This document shows positions 26,430-35,372 of a stretch of DNA of 64,000 nucleotides, in pieces. The position numbers were made by a program, and so were the translations under genes. Each line of letters begins with the position of its first letter. Positions within the stretch are counted from its first letter, which is position 1. The notes under the pieces are model-generated. The model made no database searches. It was not told the DNA's origin and saw only the letters and a program-made list of their open reading frames with translations. Source of the stretch: Comamonas thiooxydans (lineage in GTDB: Bacteria > Pseudomonadota > Gammaproteobacteria > Burkholderiales > Burkholderiaceae_C); contig NZ_BBVD01000003.1 in the NCBI RefSeq assembly GCF_000964545.1, positions 186,001 to 250,000 on the forward strand, written 5' to 3'.

Positions 26430-27452
26430 TCAGATCACCTCAGGCAGTCTCTGCCTTGCGGCTTTCACCTTGTACATTGCGGCATCGGCTTTCTGCAAAG
26501 CATCATCCACATCGGTGTCATCGGGCATCAAGCAGACCATTCCCACGCTGGCTCCTGCGTACTCGATCTCACGCCCGTCGGCCAATTGCAAACGGGCAAC
26601 AGAGGCTTTGCTCAATCGCAGCTGCATCTCCCTGATCACGGCCTCAGCGTCTTCATCCAGCAAAGGCCCGGCACCGACCATGACGAATTCATCGCCACCG
26701 AAACGAGCCAGCATGTCACTGCTGCGCAGTCCTGATCGCAGTTGTTCGGCCATGGCACGCAGCAATGCATCCCCTGCCTCATGACCGAACTGGTCATTGA
26801 TCTGCTTGAAGCGGTCAAGATCCACAAAGCCCACCAGCACCCATTCACGGGTGCGGCGGCAATGAGCAATGAGTCGGTTGAGTTCTTCGGTCACGCAGCG
26901 GCGATTGGGCAATCCAGTCAGGGAATCGAGCATGGCCAACGAGGCCAGCTCCTCGTTGGCATGCTGCAGCGATCTCACCAGTTGCTCGCGCTCGGCAAAG
27001 CCTGCAATGATCTTGGCAAACAGGCGCAGCAGATCCTCGGCCTCCGCTGCCAGCGCGACTGAATGGTCGCTGGCTGCACACAAAGTGCCGAACAGCGCAC
27101 CATTGGAAAAACGCACGGGCGTGCTCACATAAGTCTGGATACCCAGTTGACGCGCTGCATCCGAGTCGCCCCAGCACTCGCCAACGTTGTCAGTAAAGGT
27201 ACGCCCTTCGTCGAGCGACCGTTTGCACAAGGTGTCGTGCCAGGGCACCTCCAGCCCTTCGGGGATCTTCATCTCTCCCGTATTGAGGGAATACAGAACA
27301 TTCTGAATACCGCGCACCTCATCCACGGTGGTGAGATAGGCCGACTCCAGATCAGTCACTTCCACCATGATTTCCAGAAGAGGTCGCGTGAAGCTGGGCA
27401 GATTCTGAGATGCGGAGACGGTCTGGGAAAGGCGTTGAATAATTGATGGCAT
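26430..27452 (-). CDS. GAF-domain diguanylate cyclase
   Basis: A 340-residue cytoplasmic protein. An N-terminal GAF domain (about residues 20-155, with ARQLGIQTYVSTPVRFSNGALFGTLCAAS) is followed by a short coiled linker and a GGDEF domain with the motif RFGGDEF near residue 250. The inhibitory I-site RSSD lies five residues before GGDEF, so this cyclase should be feedback-controlled by cyclic di-GMP, unlike its neighbour. The start at ATG 27452 lacks a strong ribosome-binding site; TTG 27497 is the alternative. A terminator follows directly. Confidence 0.9.
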   Translation of the reverse strand: MPSIIQRLSQTVSASQNLPSFTRPLLEIMVEVTDLESAYLTTVDEVRGIQNVLYSLNTGEMKIPEGLEVPWHDTLCKRSLDEGRTFTDNVGECWGDSDAARQLGIQTYVSTPVRFSNGALFGTLCAASDHSVALAAEAEDLLRLFAKIIAGFAEREQLVRSLQHANEELASLAMLDSLTGLPNRRCVTEELNRLIAHCRRTREWVLVGFVDLDRFKQINDQFGHEAGDALLRAMAEQLRSGLRSSDMLARFGGDEFVMVGAGPLLDEDAEAVIREMQLRLSKASVARLQLADGREIEYAGASVGMVCLMPDDTDVDDALQKADAAMYKVKAARQRLPEVI

Positions 27453-27608
27453 GGTGCAATTTGGGGGTACGGCCGCACGACCAGTGCGGCAGCTCAAGCA
27501 AAGCCTAAAGCCTAGGCATCATCACTTTCATTCGACTGAGACTATCGTTCAATCATGCAATGAAAGCCAGATCCCAACGTCTGTATTTTCAAGCAATCGA
27601 TTGTCAGA

Positions 27609-28976
27609 CTAGGACTGAGGCCACAGGACCCTGACACGCAGACCGCCCAGTTGCGGCGACTCGTCAAGCCACAGCTGGGCACCGCTGCTTTGCGCAATGC
27701 TTTGCGCAATGGCCAGCCCCAGGCCACTGCCGCCGGCCATGCCACCAGCCCCCTGACCGCGAACAAAGCGCTGCAGGACGCGTTGGCGCTCGGCCGGTGC
27801 AATGCCTGGACCCGAATCCTCCACCACCAGTGCACGTCCGTGCTCGTCCTGCAACCAGCCCACATCAACTCGCCCCCCGGCGGGCACGTATTTGATGGCG
27901 TTGTCCAACAGATTGCGCAGCAACACCGCCAGCGCCTCGGCGTCTGCGGCCACGCTGAATGCGGACTGCTGCTGCGGGTCTTCACTAAGACCCATGTCCA
28001 GCCCCTTGGCCTGGGCAGCAGGCGCGGCATCAGCCAGAGCCTGCTCGACCAGCACGCGCAAGTCAGCCAGCCGCGCATTTTCAGTCTGCGGGCTGGCTTC
28101 CTGCCTGGCCAATGCAAGCAACTGCTCCACCAGTCGCCCGGCGCGCTCGATTCCTTGCGCCAGACGGGCCTGCGCTGACTCGCGCTCGGAGCTGTCCGTC
28201 GCTTTGCGCAGCAGTTGCAATTGCAGCTGCAACGCGGCCAGCGGCGAGCGCAGCTCATGCGCAGCATCTGCCACGAAATTCTGCTGTGCCTCAAAAGCCT
28301 GCCGTACGCGCTGCAGCAGGCTGTTGAGCTCCTCTACCAGCGGGCGCATCTCATCCGGCAGATCATGCTCCGCAACGGGTGCCAGATCCTGAGGCTGACG
28401 CATGGCCAGCTCCCTGCGCACCCGCTGCACGGGAGTCAGTGAATGGCGAATCACCCACCACACGGCCAGCGCCAGCAGCGGCAACAGCAGCACCACAGGC
28501 AGCAAGCTGCGCCAGGCGGCTTCACGCGCGAGGATCTGACGCACGCGCATGTCCTGAGCAATCTGAATCACCTGAGAGCGTGTCTGCAGTGAAAACACAC
28601 GGTAGGTCGTGCCACGCGCAGGCACATCGGCAAAGCCCAGCACTGCCATCTGGGGCAAGGCATCACCCAGAGCCGACTCGAAAATTCTCAGTCCCTCATT
28701 GGTCCAGACCTGGACGATGAACTCGTTGTTTTCATCTTCGGGAGGCGTTCCCTGCGGTCTGCCTTTGGCATCGACCGGCAGACCCGCCCGCAGTGCAAAC
28801 GCCGTCTGCTGCATCTGGTAGTCGAACAGGGTATCTGTCTGCGCCAGTGCATTGCGATAGGCAAACACCCCTTGCAGCACGGCCACCAGCAAAATCGCCA
28901 TGCCGATGAAAAGCAACAGACGCCCGCCCAGCGAGCCGGGCAGCCTCAGCCGCTGCAATGCTTGGTTTTCGCTCAT
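27609..28976 (-). CDS. Sensor histidine kinase (QseC/TctE-like)
   Basis: The 455-residue protein has two membrane segments (about 20-41 and 158-176) around a periplasmic sensor region. A HAMP-like linker is followed by the HisKA box AAHELRSPLAAL with the phosphorylated H240, then the ATPase boxes N (LLRNLLDNAIKY), G1 (EDSGPGIAP) and G2 (GSGLGLAIA). It phosphorylates the response regulator encoded upstream, whose stop overlaps its start by four bases (ATGA). The layout is that of QseC/PmrB/TctE kinases; the signal is unknown. Confidence 0.93.
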   Translation of the reverse strand: MSENQALQRLRLPGSLGGRLLLFIGMAILLVAVLQGVFAYRNALAQTDTLFDYQMQQTAFALRAGLPVDAKGRPQGTPPEDENNEFIVQVWTNEGLRIFESALGDALPQMAVLGFADVPARGTTYRVFSLQTRSQVIQIAQDMRVRQILAREAAWRSLLPVVLLLPLLALAVWWVIRHSLTPVQRVRRELAMRQPQDLAPVAEHDLPDEMRPLVEELNSLLQRVRQAFEAQQNFVADAAHELRSPLAALQLQLQLLRKATDSSERESAQARLAQGIERAGRLVEQLLALARQEASPQTENARLADLRVLVEQALADAAPAAQAKGLDMGLSEDPQQQSAFSVAADAEALAVLLRNLLDNAIKYVPAGGRVDVGWLQDEHGRALVVEDSGPGIAPAERQRVLQRFVRGQGAGGMAGGSGLGLAIAQSIAQSSGAQLWLDESPQLGGLRVRVLWPQS

Positions 28977-29632
28977 GGCCTGGGCACCATATAACCAAGA
29001 CCGCGCACATTGAGCACTGCGGCAGCGCCGAGCTTTTTACGCAACCCGTGGATATAGACCTCCACGGCATTGCTGCTGACCTCGTCGCCCCAGCCATAGA
29101 GTTTGTCTTCGATTTGCTGACGTGACAGCGTGGCCCCCGGCCTTGCCAGCAATGCCTGCAGCACCGCCCATTCACGACCAGACAGAGTGACCGGCTGGCC
29201 ATTCACGCTGGCCTCGCGAGTATTGGGATTGAGCATGATTCCCTCATGCTCGTACACCGCATCCAGATGCCCTGCCGCACGCCGCGTTAGCGCGCGAATG
29301 CGGGCCAGCAGCTCATCCATGTCATAGGGTTTGATGACATAGTCATCGGCCCCGGCGTCCAGCCCCGCAATGCGGTCACGCACGGCATCCCTGGCGGTCG
29401 CCACCAGCACCGGCGTGGCATCCTTGCGCGCACGCAACTGGCGCAGCACCTGCAAGCCATCAAGCTTGGGCAAGCCCAAGTCGAGCAGCACCAGATCGTA
29501 CTGGTGGCCATGCAAGGCTGTATCGGCCTGGGCGCCATCCTGAACCCAGTCCACCACATAGCCTTCACCGCGCAGCAGCGCCAGCACGGCCTGGCCGATC
29601 ATGGTGTCATCTTCAACGAGCAGTAAACGCAT
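28973..29632 (-). CDS. OmpR-family response regulator (QseB/PmrA-like)
   Basis: A 219-residue two-domain regulator. The receiver domain starts MRLLLVEDDTMIGQAV with the phospho-acceptor D51 (LLDLGLPKLDGL) and the conserved lysine in VIKPYDMDEL. The winged-helix OmpR/PhoB DNA-binding domain ends VRGLGYMVPRP. It is translationally coupled to the kinase gene. Regulators of this branch bind direct repeats spaced by one helical turn; a repeat of that form lies before the Do-protease gene 4 kb away and is a candidate target. Confidence 0.94.
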   Translation of the reverse strand: MRLLLVEDDTMIGQAVLALLRGEGYVVDWVQDGAQADTALHGHQYDLVLLDLGLPKLDGLQVLRQLRARKDATPVLVATARDAVRDRIAGLDAGADDYVIKPYDMDELLARIRALTRRAAGHLDAVYEHEGIMLNPNTREASVNGQPVTLSGREWAVLQALLARPGATLSRQQIEDKLYGWGDEVSSNAVEVYIHGLRKKLGAAAVLNVRGLGYMVPRP

Positions 29633-29778
29633 GGAGCAAGGATAGCGCCGCTACAGCGGGAATGCCCAGCACCAGAAACAAAGGATGCATCGCACGCAGC
29701 CTGCATGCCCGCAAGGCGGCAAGCGAGGCAGCTCCACCCCAAGCGGGCAAGCCGCCACCTCACATGAAGGGCTGCCGG

Positions 29779-30183
29779 TTACACCGCAGCTTCGATGCCC
29801 GGCATCGCCATACGTGCCTTGGTCAATGCCATGCCCAGGTTGGCGGTACGGCGGCAGACAAAGACTGCCACATAGTCGGGCACTGCCTTGCTACGCAGAA
29901 AGACGTGAATCAGGTTGTCACTGTTGACGATGATTTCCTGAAAATAGTGGTGACCATCATCGCTGAGGCCGCGCGAACGCTTGAACATGGTCTCGATCAT
30001 GGAGACATTGGGGCCGTTGAACAGGTCGGCCGTAGCAGCCGCCACCAGATCAATCACCTCACGCGGATGGGAATCCACGGTACGGATCGACAGCAACATG
30101 CCCGAAGCAGCATCCACATAACCAGCGGCCAAGCACTCGGGGACCGAAGCCACGGCCTGTGTCAACACGGTATCCAAACTCAT
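29779..30183 (-). CDS. Roadblock/LC7-like protein
   Basis: The 134-residue soluble protein shows the roadblock/LC7 (MglB-like) order of elements: an N-terminal helix, the strand pair GYVDAASGMLLSIRTVD, a helix ending AAATADLF, strands around YFQEIIVNSDNLIHVFLRS and YVAVFVCRR, and the closing segment TANLGMALTKARMAM, which resembles the end of MglB-type proteins. Such proteins usually regulate small Ras-like GTPases; no GTPase gene is nearby. It follows the ATPase-phosphatase fusion by 85 bases on the same strand, so the two are probable partners. The assignment rests on pattern only. Confidence 0.65.
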   Translation of the reverse strand: MSLDTVLTQAVASVPECLAAGYVDAASGMLLSIRTVDSHPREVIDLVAAATADLFNGPNVSMIETMFKRSRGLSDDGHHYFQEIIVNSDNLIHVFLRSKAVPDYVAVFVCRRTANLGMALTKARMAMPGIEAAV

Positions 30184-30268
30184 TACGCTCTCACTTTCCT
30201 ATTGCTAATCTTTTGCGTCATGGCCGTTTGCAGTCCGCAGCGCCCATGCTTTGGTGGTCTTGAAAACA

Positions 30269-31834
30269 TCACGCCATCTTTTGCAGCAATGCGTTTTCGA
30301 ATTCATAAAGAAGCGCTTCCTGTGCCTCGGATTGCACATACTGAGCGTCAATCAATCGCACACGGCGCAGCGCCTCTTCGGCAGTCAGGCCCTCGCGTAC
30401 CAGCCAGGCGGCAAGCACGGTTCCGGTACGGCCCAATCCTGCAAGGCAGTGCACGGCAAGCACCTCTCCACGGCGCAGGGCGACCGACATGCGTGCCAGC
30501 AGCATCTGCATCTGTGCCACTGTCGGTGGCTCGTGGTCATAGACCGGCAGGTGAAAGTTCTTGAGCCCATTGCGGGCCAAGGCATCCTGCGGGAAGTCCT
30601 TTTCCGTCAACGTGATCAGCATGGTGACGCCGCAACGATTCAAGGCCTTGAGGTCGGCGTCCATGTCATGGACCACGCCCGGCCAGGGCGTACCTGCCAG
30701 CCTCCCTGGCACCAGCCAGGAAAATCCGTTCGGGCCGCGGCTGGCTGGCATGGCATTTTCAGCAGCCAGCAGTGGCTGCATTTCCATCAGCACAGCCGCA
30801 TTCACGGTGCGAGGCTGGTAGCTGGTTGCAGAGTACAGGCCAGATGCCGCGACCGCTGCCGGTTGCGACAGTGCAGGTGCAGGTGCAGACGCAGAGACCG
30901 ACGTTGGCACAGGCAGCACGGGCTCCAATTTGAAGGGAGCAACGACCTCACTCACTGCTGCCGAAGATGCCGGCAGGTCGGAAAATTCGGCAATGGCCGC
31001 CAAGGCTGCGACAGGCAAGGGAGGTGGCGGCAACACATCATCGGCCAGCTCATTCAAAGGGGTACCCGGCATGGGGACAGCGCAGCTGCCGGTACGCAGG
31101 AATTGCTGACCGGCGGCACTGAGCGGCCGCAGAGTGAACACCGCCATTGCTGCAGCTTCCTGAATATGACCACCTGCGAGCAACAACATCTGCTGGGCAG
31201 CAGCCTGGGCATGCTGCTGATGGTGCGTGACGAGCAGCACACTGCACTGCTGGCCGATCTGCTTGATCAAGTCCAGCAGCAAAAATGCCTCATAGCCTTC
31301 CAGGTCGGCCGTGGGCTCATCCACCATCAACACCGCAGGCCGGGCCCAGGCCTCGCGCAGAATGGCTACGGCGCGTTGCTGCACCGCGCTCAACAGCATG
31401 GTGGACTTGTCCAGAGCCTGGGCCAGCTCGGCAAAGCCATAGTGCTGCAGCTGTTCAGTCACCCACTGACGCCACTCCAGTGGCGCACGGTGCTCGGTCT
31501 GACGTGCTTTCTCGATCAGAGCATCCTGGGTACTGGCGCGCATAAGCCGGGCATGCTGCTGTACCAGGCGCGGCAAGGCCTGCACGCCGTCGGCGCTCAA
31601 AGGCATACGCAATGGTTGAGCGGCATAGACCACCTGCCCCCAGCTGCGAAAACGCGGATTGACCGCGTTCAGTCCGGCCAACGTGCGCAGCAGCGTGGAT
31701 TTTCCTGTACCCGCAGGGCCCAGCAGTGCGGTTACGCCTGATTGCGGAAGTGTGAAATCCACTTCGGCCAAAACCACGCGTGGACCATATGAAGCGCCCA
31801 GGCCTTGCACCTGCAGACTGTGTTGCTGATCCAA
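30269..31834 (-). CDS. ABC-type ATPase fused to a DUSP23-like dual-specificity phosphatase
   Basis: This 521-residue soluble protein joins two enzymes. Residues 1-235 are an ABC ATPase: Walker A GPAGTGKST (39-47), Walker B VLMVDEP (168-174) and H-loop LLVTHH (His 204). The usual LSGGQ signature is degenerate, reading LLSAVQQR (147-154). Residues 236-365 are a Pro/Ala-rich linker. Residues 370-521 are a cysteine phosphatase with FSWLVPGRLAG, a candidate general acid D433 (VYDHEPP) and the loop HCLAGLGRTG (C463, R469). No membrane segment or permease gene is present. TTG 31834 is the likely start, with GGGGAGG six bases upstream. Confidence 0.88.
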   Translation of the reverse strand: MDQQHSLQVQGLGASYGPRVVLAEVDFTLPQSGVTALLGPAGTGKSTLLRTLAGLNAVNPRFRSWGQVVYAAQPLRMPLSADGVQALPRLVQQHARLMRASTQDALIEKARQTEHRAPLEWRQWVTEQLQHYGFAELAQALDKSTMLLSAVQQRAVAILREAWARPAVLMVDEPTADLEGYEAFLLLDLIKQIGQQCSVLLVTHHQQHAQAAAQQMLLLAGGHIQEAAAMAVFTLRPLSAAGQQFLRTGSCAVPMPGTPLNELADDVLPPPPLPVAALAAIAEFSDLPASSAAVSEVVAPFKLEPVLPVPTSVSASAPAPALSQPAAVAASGLYSATSYQPRTVNAAVLMEMQPLLAAENAMPASRGPNGFSWLVPGRLAGTPWPGVVHDMDADLKALNRCGVTMLITLTEKDFPQDALARNGLKNFHLPVYDHEPPTVAQMQMLLARMSVALRRGEVLAVHCLAGLGRTGTVLAAWLVREGLTAEEALRRVRLIDAQYVQSEAQEALLYEFENALLQKMA

Positions 31835-32066
31835 AAAATCCTCCCCTCGCAGCGCCTGCTCCGAGGGCCGTCACGATGTATTTGCGGTCACGCCGAATCG
31901 CCACCACACGGCGTCAAAAAGACGAATGAATGCTTTGGCCCGGCAGTCTATGGCATTACATCTCTAGAAACTCGTTACCTCTGGAAACATGACAACATCA
32001 TGTGGAAATCCACCGAATATTCATTTATTCAGATATTTTTTGTTTTCAATCAATAAAAGCAGAGAA

Positions 32067-32097
32067 GAAAAACCGCACCCCTAAGGATGCGGTCCTT
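32067..32097 (-). terminator. Terminator of the Do-family protease gene
   Basis: On the minus strand GACCGCATCC pairs with GGGGTGCGGTT around a short loop and runs into TTTTTCTTC. It starts about 20 bases after the protease stop. Confidence 0.82.
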
Positions 32098-32116
32098 CAT
32101 ACGGCAAGGGATCAAC

Positions 32117-33658
32117 TCAACCCAGGCGCACCGGCACAAAGATTTTGTTGCCATCGCGCCAGATCAGCACGGCCACGGTCTTGTCCGCTTTGGCGACTGC
32201 GGCCCGCACCTCATCGATATTTCCGGCAGGTGCACCATTGATGGACAGCAGCACGTCTCCCTGGCTGATACCTGCTGCTGCTGCCGGACCGCTGGCCTGA
32301 GCCACCAGCAGGCCGGAGTCCACGCCAATCTGCTTTTTTTCCTCAGGCTGCAGGGGGCGCAAAGCCAGCCCCAGCTTTCCCTTGTCAGCGTCCGGAGAGG
32401 ACTTGGCCACCTTCGCAGCCTTGTCACTGGCATCGCCAAGGGTCGCACTCAGAGTCTTGGATTCACCCTTGCGCCAGACTTCCAGCGTCACTTTCTGCCC
32501 CGGCAAGGCCTGGCCGATAAAGGCCGGCAGATCGCCCGAACCAACAACGGGTTTGCCATCCACCTTGCGCACCACATCGCCCGGTTCCAGTCCGGCCTTG
32601 GCGGCAGGGCCATTCTTTTCGACACTAGCCACCAATGCACCTTCGGGCTTATCCAGCTTGAAGGAATCGGCAAAGGCCTGATTGACCTCCTGCACACTCA
32701 CGCCCAGCTTGGCATGCTGGGCCTTGCCCGTTGCCTGAATCTGCTGTTGCACACGGGTTGCCAGCTCAATGGGAATCGCAAACGACACCCCTTGATACCC
32801 GCCCGAGCGGGTGTAGATCTGGCTGTTGATGCCCACGACCTCGCCCTGTGCGTTGAACAGCGGGCCACCGGAGTTGCCGGGGTTGATCGCCACATCCGTC
32901 TGCAGGAAGGGAACAAAGGAATCATCGGGCAGAGAACGCCCCTTGGCACTCACCACGCCAGCCGTCACGCTGTTCTCAAAGCCGAAGGGCGAGCCGATCG
33001 CCAGCACCCAGTCGCCCACACGCAGCTGGCTGGTCTGGCCCAGCTTGACCGTGGGCAGCCCGGCAGCGTCAATCTTGAGTACCGCCACATCGGTCTTGGG
33101 GTCGGCTCCCAGCACCTTGGCCCTGAACTCGCGACGGTCGTTGAGCTTGACCGTCACTTCCTTGGCGCCATGCACCACATGGGCATTGGTCAGAATCACG
33201 CCGTCGCTGGAGACGATAAAGCCCGAGCCTTGGCCACGCATGGGTGTATCAGGCTGCTGCGCACGTGGCCCCATGCCCTGCCCGCCCGGCATTCCAGGAA
33301 AGCCGAACTGGCGGAAGAACTCAAGGAAGGGGTCATCGGGGCTGATGCCCTGACCCTGTTGCTGACGTTCGCTGGTCTGGTCGCCTTCATCGTCGCTCAT
33401 GGTGCGAGAGGAACCCACCACGCTGATATTGACCACGGCCGCTCCGTTGCGCGCCGTGATATCTGCGAAATTGGGAGCATTCACCGCAGGCAGGTTAAGG
33501 GCTGCAGGTTGTGCAACCACCGCAGATTGCGTCACCTGCGCCTGGGCAGCACTGCGGGTTCCCACCAGGCCGGCGCCGGTGGCGCCCAGTGCGCCGATCG
33601 CACCTGCGGCCACCAGGGCCATGACCAATCGGCGGGGTGTGGAGAGAATTGTGTTCAT
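32117..33658 (-). CDS. Do-family periplasmic serine protease (DegP/DegQ/MucD type)
   Basis: A 513-residue protein with an N-terminal export signal, a trypsin-like domain and two PDZ domains. The catalytic triad is visible as H160 (TNAHVV), D190 (PKTDVAVL) and S263 (GNSGGPLF). The PDZ domains start near residues 310 (GVSVQEVNQAF) and 420. These proteases degrade or refold damaged envelope proteins. ATG 33658 is preferred over 33664, because AAGGA then has proper spacing. A 9-bp direct repeat with an 11-base period lies 60-79 bases upstream and may bind an OmpR-type regulator. Confidence 0.95.
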   Translation of the reverse strand: MNTILSTPRRLVMALVAAGAIGALGATGAGLVGTRSAAQAQVTQSAVVAQPAALNLPAVNAPNFADITARNGAAVVNISVVGSSRTMSDDEGDQTSERQQQGQGISPDDPFLEFFRQFGFPGMPGGQGMGPRAQQPDTPMRGQGSGFIVSSDGVILTNAHVVHGAKEVTVKLNDRREFRAKVLGADPKTDVAVLKIDAAGLPTVKLGQTSQLRVGDWVLAIGSPFGFENSVTAGVVSAKGRSLPDDSFVPFLQTDVAINPGNSGGPLFNAQGEVVGINSQIYTRSGGYQGVSFAIPIELATRVQQQIQATGKAQHAKLGVSVQEVNQAFADSFKLDKPEGALVASVEKNGPAAKAGLEPGDVVRKVDGKPVVGSGDLPAFIGQALPGQKVTLEVWRKGESKTLSATLGDASDKAAKVAKSSPDADKGKLGLALRPLQPEEKKQIGVDSGLLVAQASGPAAAAGISQGDVLLSINGAPAGNIDEVRAAVAKADKTVAVLIWRDGNKIFVPVRLG

Positions 33659-33717
33659 GGTCATCCTTTCAAAAAAGCACCGGATCGGTGTCGTTGAAGG
33701 GAAGTTTGAACGTCCAC

Positions 33718-33737
33718 ACTTAGGCGAGACTTAGGCG
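33718..33737. promoter_or_regulatory. Direct repeat ACTTAGGCG, candidate response-regulator site
   Basis: ACTTAGGCG occurs at 33718-33726 and again at 33729-33737, a period of 11 bases (one helical turn). It lies 60-79 bases before the start of the Do-family protease gene, where an OmpR-family activator would bind. Confidence 0.55.
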
Positions 33738-33829
33738 CTTGCGGTATTCACCAATGCGCCTGAACCAGAAGCTGCTTGCATCGGCAGCTCAAGGAGTTCA
33801 GGCCATTTTCAATCTGCAACCCACCTCGC

Positions 33830-34210
33830 TCAGATGAGCTCCAGCACCAGCTCCGGCGGGCGACAAAGCTTGGCCCCCTTGGGAGTGACCACAATGGGTC
33901 GATTGAGCAGCACCGGATGCGCAGCCACGGCCTGAATCAGCTGGACATCGCTGACCGCTGCATTGTCCAGACCCAGTTCCTTGAACTGAGCCTCCTTGGT
34001 ACGTAGCAAGTCACGCACCGAAACGCCCAGGTGTGCCACCAGCTCTGCCAACTCTGGCGCCGTCAGCGGCGTGGCGATGTAATCGACGATATTGGGCTCG
34101 ATGCCATGCTCGCGCAGCAGCGCCAGCGCGCCGCGCGAATTACTGCAGCGGCTGTTGTGAAAAATGGTGATGTCAGGGCGATTCACGGGGGTGTTTGTAC
34201 TTGTAGTCAT
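33830..34210 (-). CDS. arsC: Glutaredoxin-type arsenate reductase ArsC
   Basis: The 126-residue protein belongs to the thioredoxin-fold ArsC family. The active-site segment IFHNSRCSNSRGAL places the catalytic cysteine at residue 22, and the later LLNRPIVV segment carries the conserved Arg-Pro of the arsenate site. The enzyme reduces arsenate to arsenite with glutathione and glutaredoxin. No arsR, arsB or acr3 gene is nearby, so this is a stand-alone copy; some such proteins (YffB/Spx-like) have other roles. Confidence 0.88.
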   Translation of the reverse strand: MTTSTNTPVNRPDITIFHNSRCSNSRGALALLREHGIEPNIVDYIATPLTAPELAELVAHLGVSVRDLLRTKEAQFKELGLDNAAVSDVQLIQAVAAHPVLLNRPIVVTPKGAKLCRPPELVLELI

Positions 34211-34343
34211 GACTGCAGTGTAGCGAGCCTGTGCCTGTCCAAGGCTTGGCAGGCAGTCACTGCATAGCAGCTATGCCGGCTGCGCCAGAGCCAGGCAGAG
34301 CGCCATCTCATAGACTGCCTGCAAAACATCATGAGGAGACAAT

Positions 34344-35354
34344 ATGCCCGCTTTCACCGCATGCGATCCCTTCACTCTGAACCGCCGCCAATGGAGCCAA
34401 TGGGCTGCGGCCACCGCCTTGGGCGGTCTGACCGGCACAGCTCTGGCACAGGACTCGAGGTACCCCAGCAAGGCCATACGCATGGTCATTCCGTTCACGC
34501 CCGGCGGCTCCGCCGACATTCTGGGTCGCGCCATAGGTCATGAGCTGACGACCGCCTGGGGCCAGAGCGTGGTGCCGGAAAACGTTGCCGGCGCAGGCGG
34601 CAGCATCGGCGCGGACCGCGTGGCAAAGGCCAGTGCCGATGGCTACACCCTGCTCATGGGTCATGTGGGCACGCTGGCCGTTACACCCACGCTCTACCCC
34701 AAGCTGCCTTACGACCCTATCAAGAGCTTTACGCCTCTGGCCTGGGTGGCGCGTGTGCCCAACGTGCTGGTCGTGCATCCATCGCTGCCGGTCAATGATC
34801 TGGCATCGTTCATCAGCTACGCCAAGGCCAATCCCGGAGCGGTGAACTTCAGTTCGGGCGGCAACGGCAGCGCCGCGCATATGACCATGGCCTATCTGAG
34901 CCTGCAAGCAGGGCTGAAGATGCAGCATGTGCCCTACAAGGGCACGGCCCCGGCCGTCAATGATCTAGTGGCCGGTCAGGTTCAGGCCCTGTTCACCGGC
35001 ATTCCCGCCGTGCTTGCGCAGATCCGCGCAGGCCAGATCAAGGCCATCGCCGTTTCATCACCTCAGCGCATCCCTGCACTACCCAATGTGCCTACCGTGG
35101 CCGAAGCAGGCTTGCCCGGCTTTGAGGCCGACCAATGGTATGGCGTGGTCGGCCCTGCCAATATGCCCGCCGACGTGGTCGCCAGGATCAATCAGCAGAT
35201 CAATGCCTCGCTGCGAAGCCCCGCCATCCTCGAGCGTCTGCAAAGCGAAGGCGCCCAGCCCATGCCCAGCACGCCCAAGGTCTTTGCCGACCTCATCGTC
35301 AAGGACCTCGCGCGCTGGCGCAAGGTCATCATCGACAGCAAGATGACGCTTTAA
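34344..35354 (+). CDS. Bug-family (TctC-type) solute-binding protein
   Basis: A 336-residue Bug protein. After the signal region (NRRQWSQWAAATALGG, with a Tat-like twin arginine, cleavage near ALA) come IRMVIPFTPGGSADILGRAI, NVAGAGGSIGADRVAKA, NFSSGGNGSAAHMTMAYL and VPYKGTAPAVNDLVAGQV. It binds an organic anion in the periplasm; the ligand is not deducible. GAGGAGACAAT before the ATG is a strong ribosome-binding site. No tctA/tctB genes are adjacent. It converges with the purine permease gene, so it is probably a separate unit. Confidence 0.94.
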   Translation: MPAFTACDPFTLNRRQWSQWAAATALGGLTGTALAQDSRYPSKAIRMVIPFTPGGSADILGRAIGHELTTAWGQSVVPENVAGAGGSIGADRVAKASADGYTLLMGHVGTLAVTPTLYPKLPYDPIKSFTPLAWVARVPNVLVVHPSLPVNDLASFISYAKANPGAVNFSSGGNGSAAHMTMAYLSLQAGLKMQHVPYKGTAPAVNDLVAGQVQALFTGIPAVLAQIRAGQIKAIAVSSPQRIPALPNVPTVAEAGLPGFEADQWYGVVGPANMPADVVARINQQINASLRSPAILERLQSEGAQPMPSTPKVFADLIVKDLARWRKVIIDSKMTL

Positions 35355-35372
35355 GCGCCCAGGGCCTGCGCT

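Noticed and set aside
30251..31741. Open frame of 496 codons opposite the ATPase-phosphatase gene
   Set aside because: The minus-strand frame has clear Walker and phosphatase motifs and a strong ribosome-binding site; the plus-strand frame has none.
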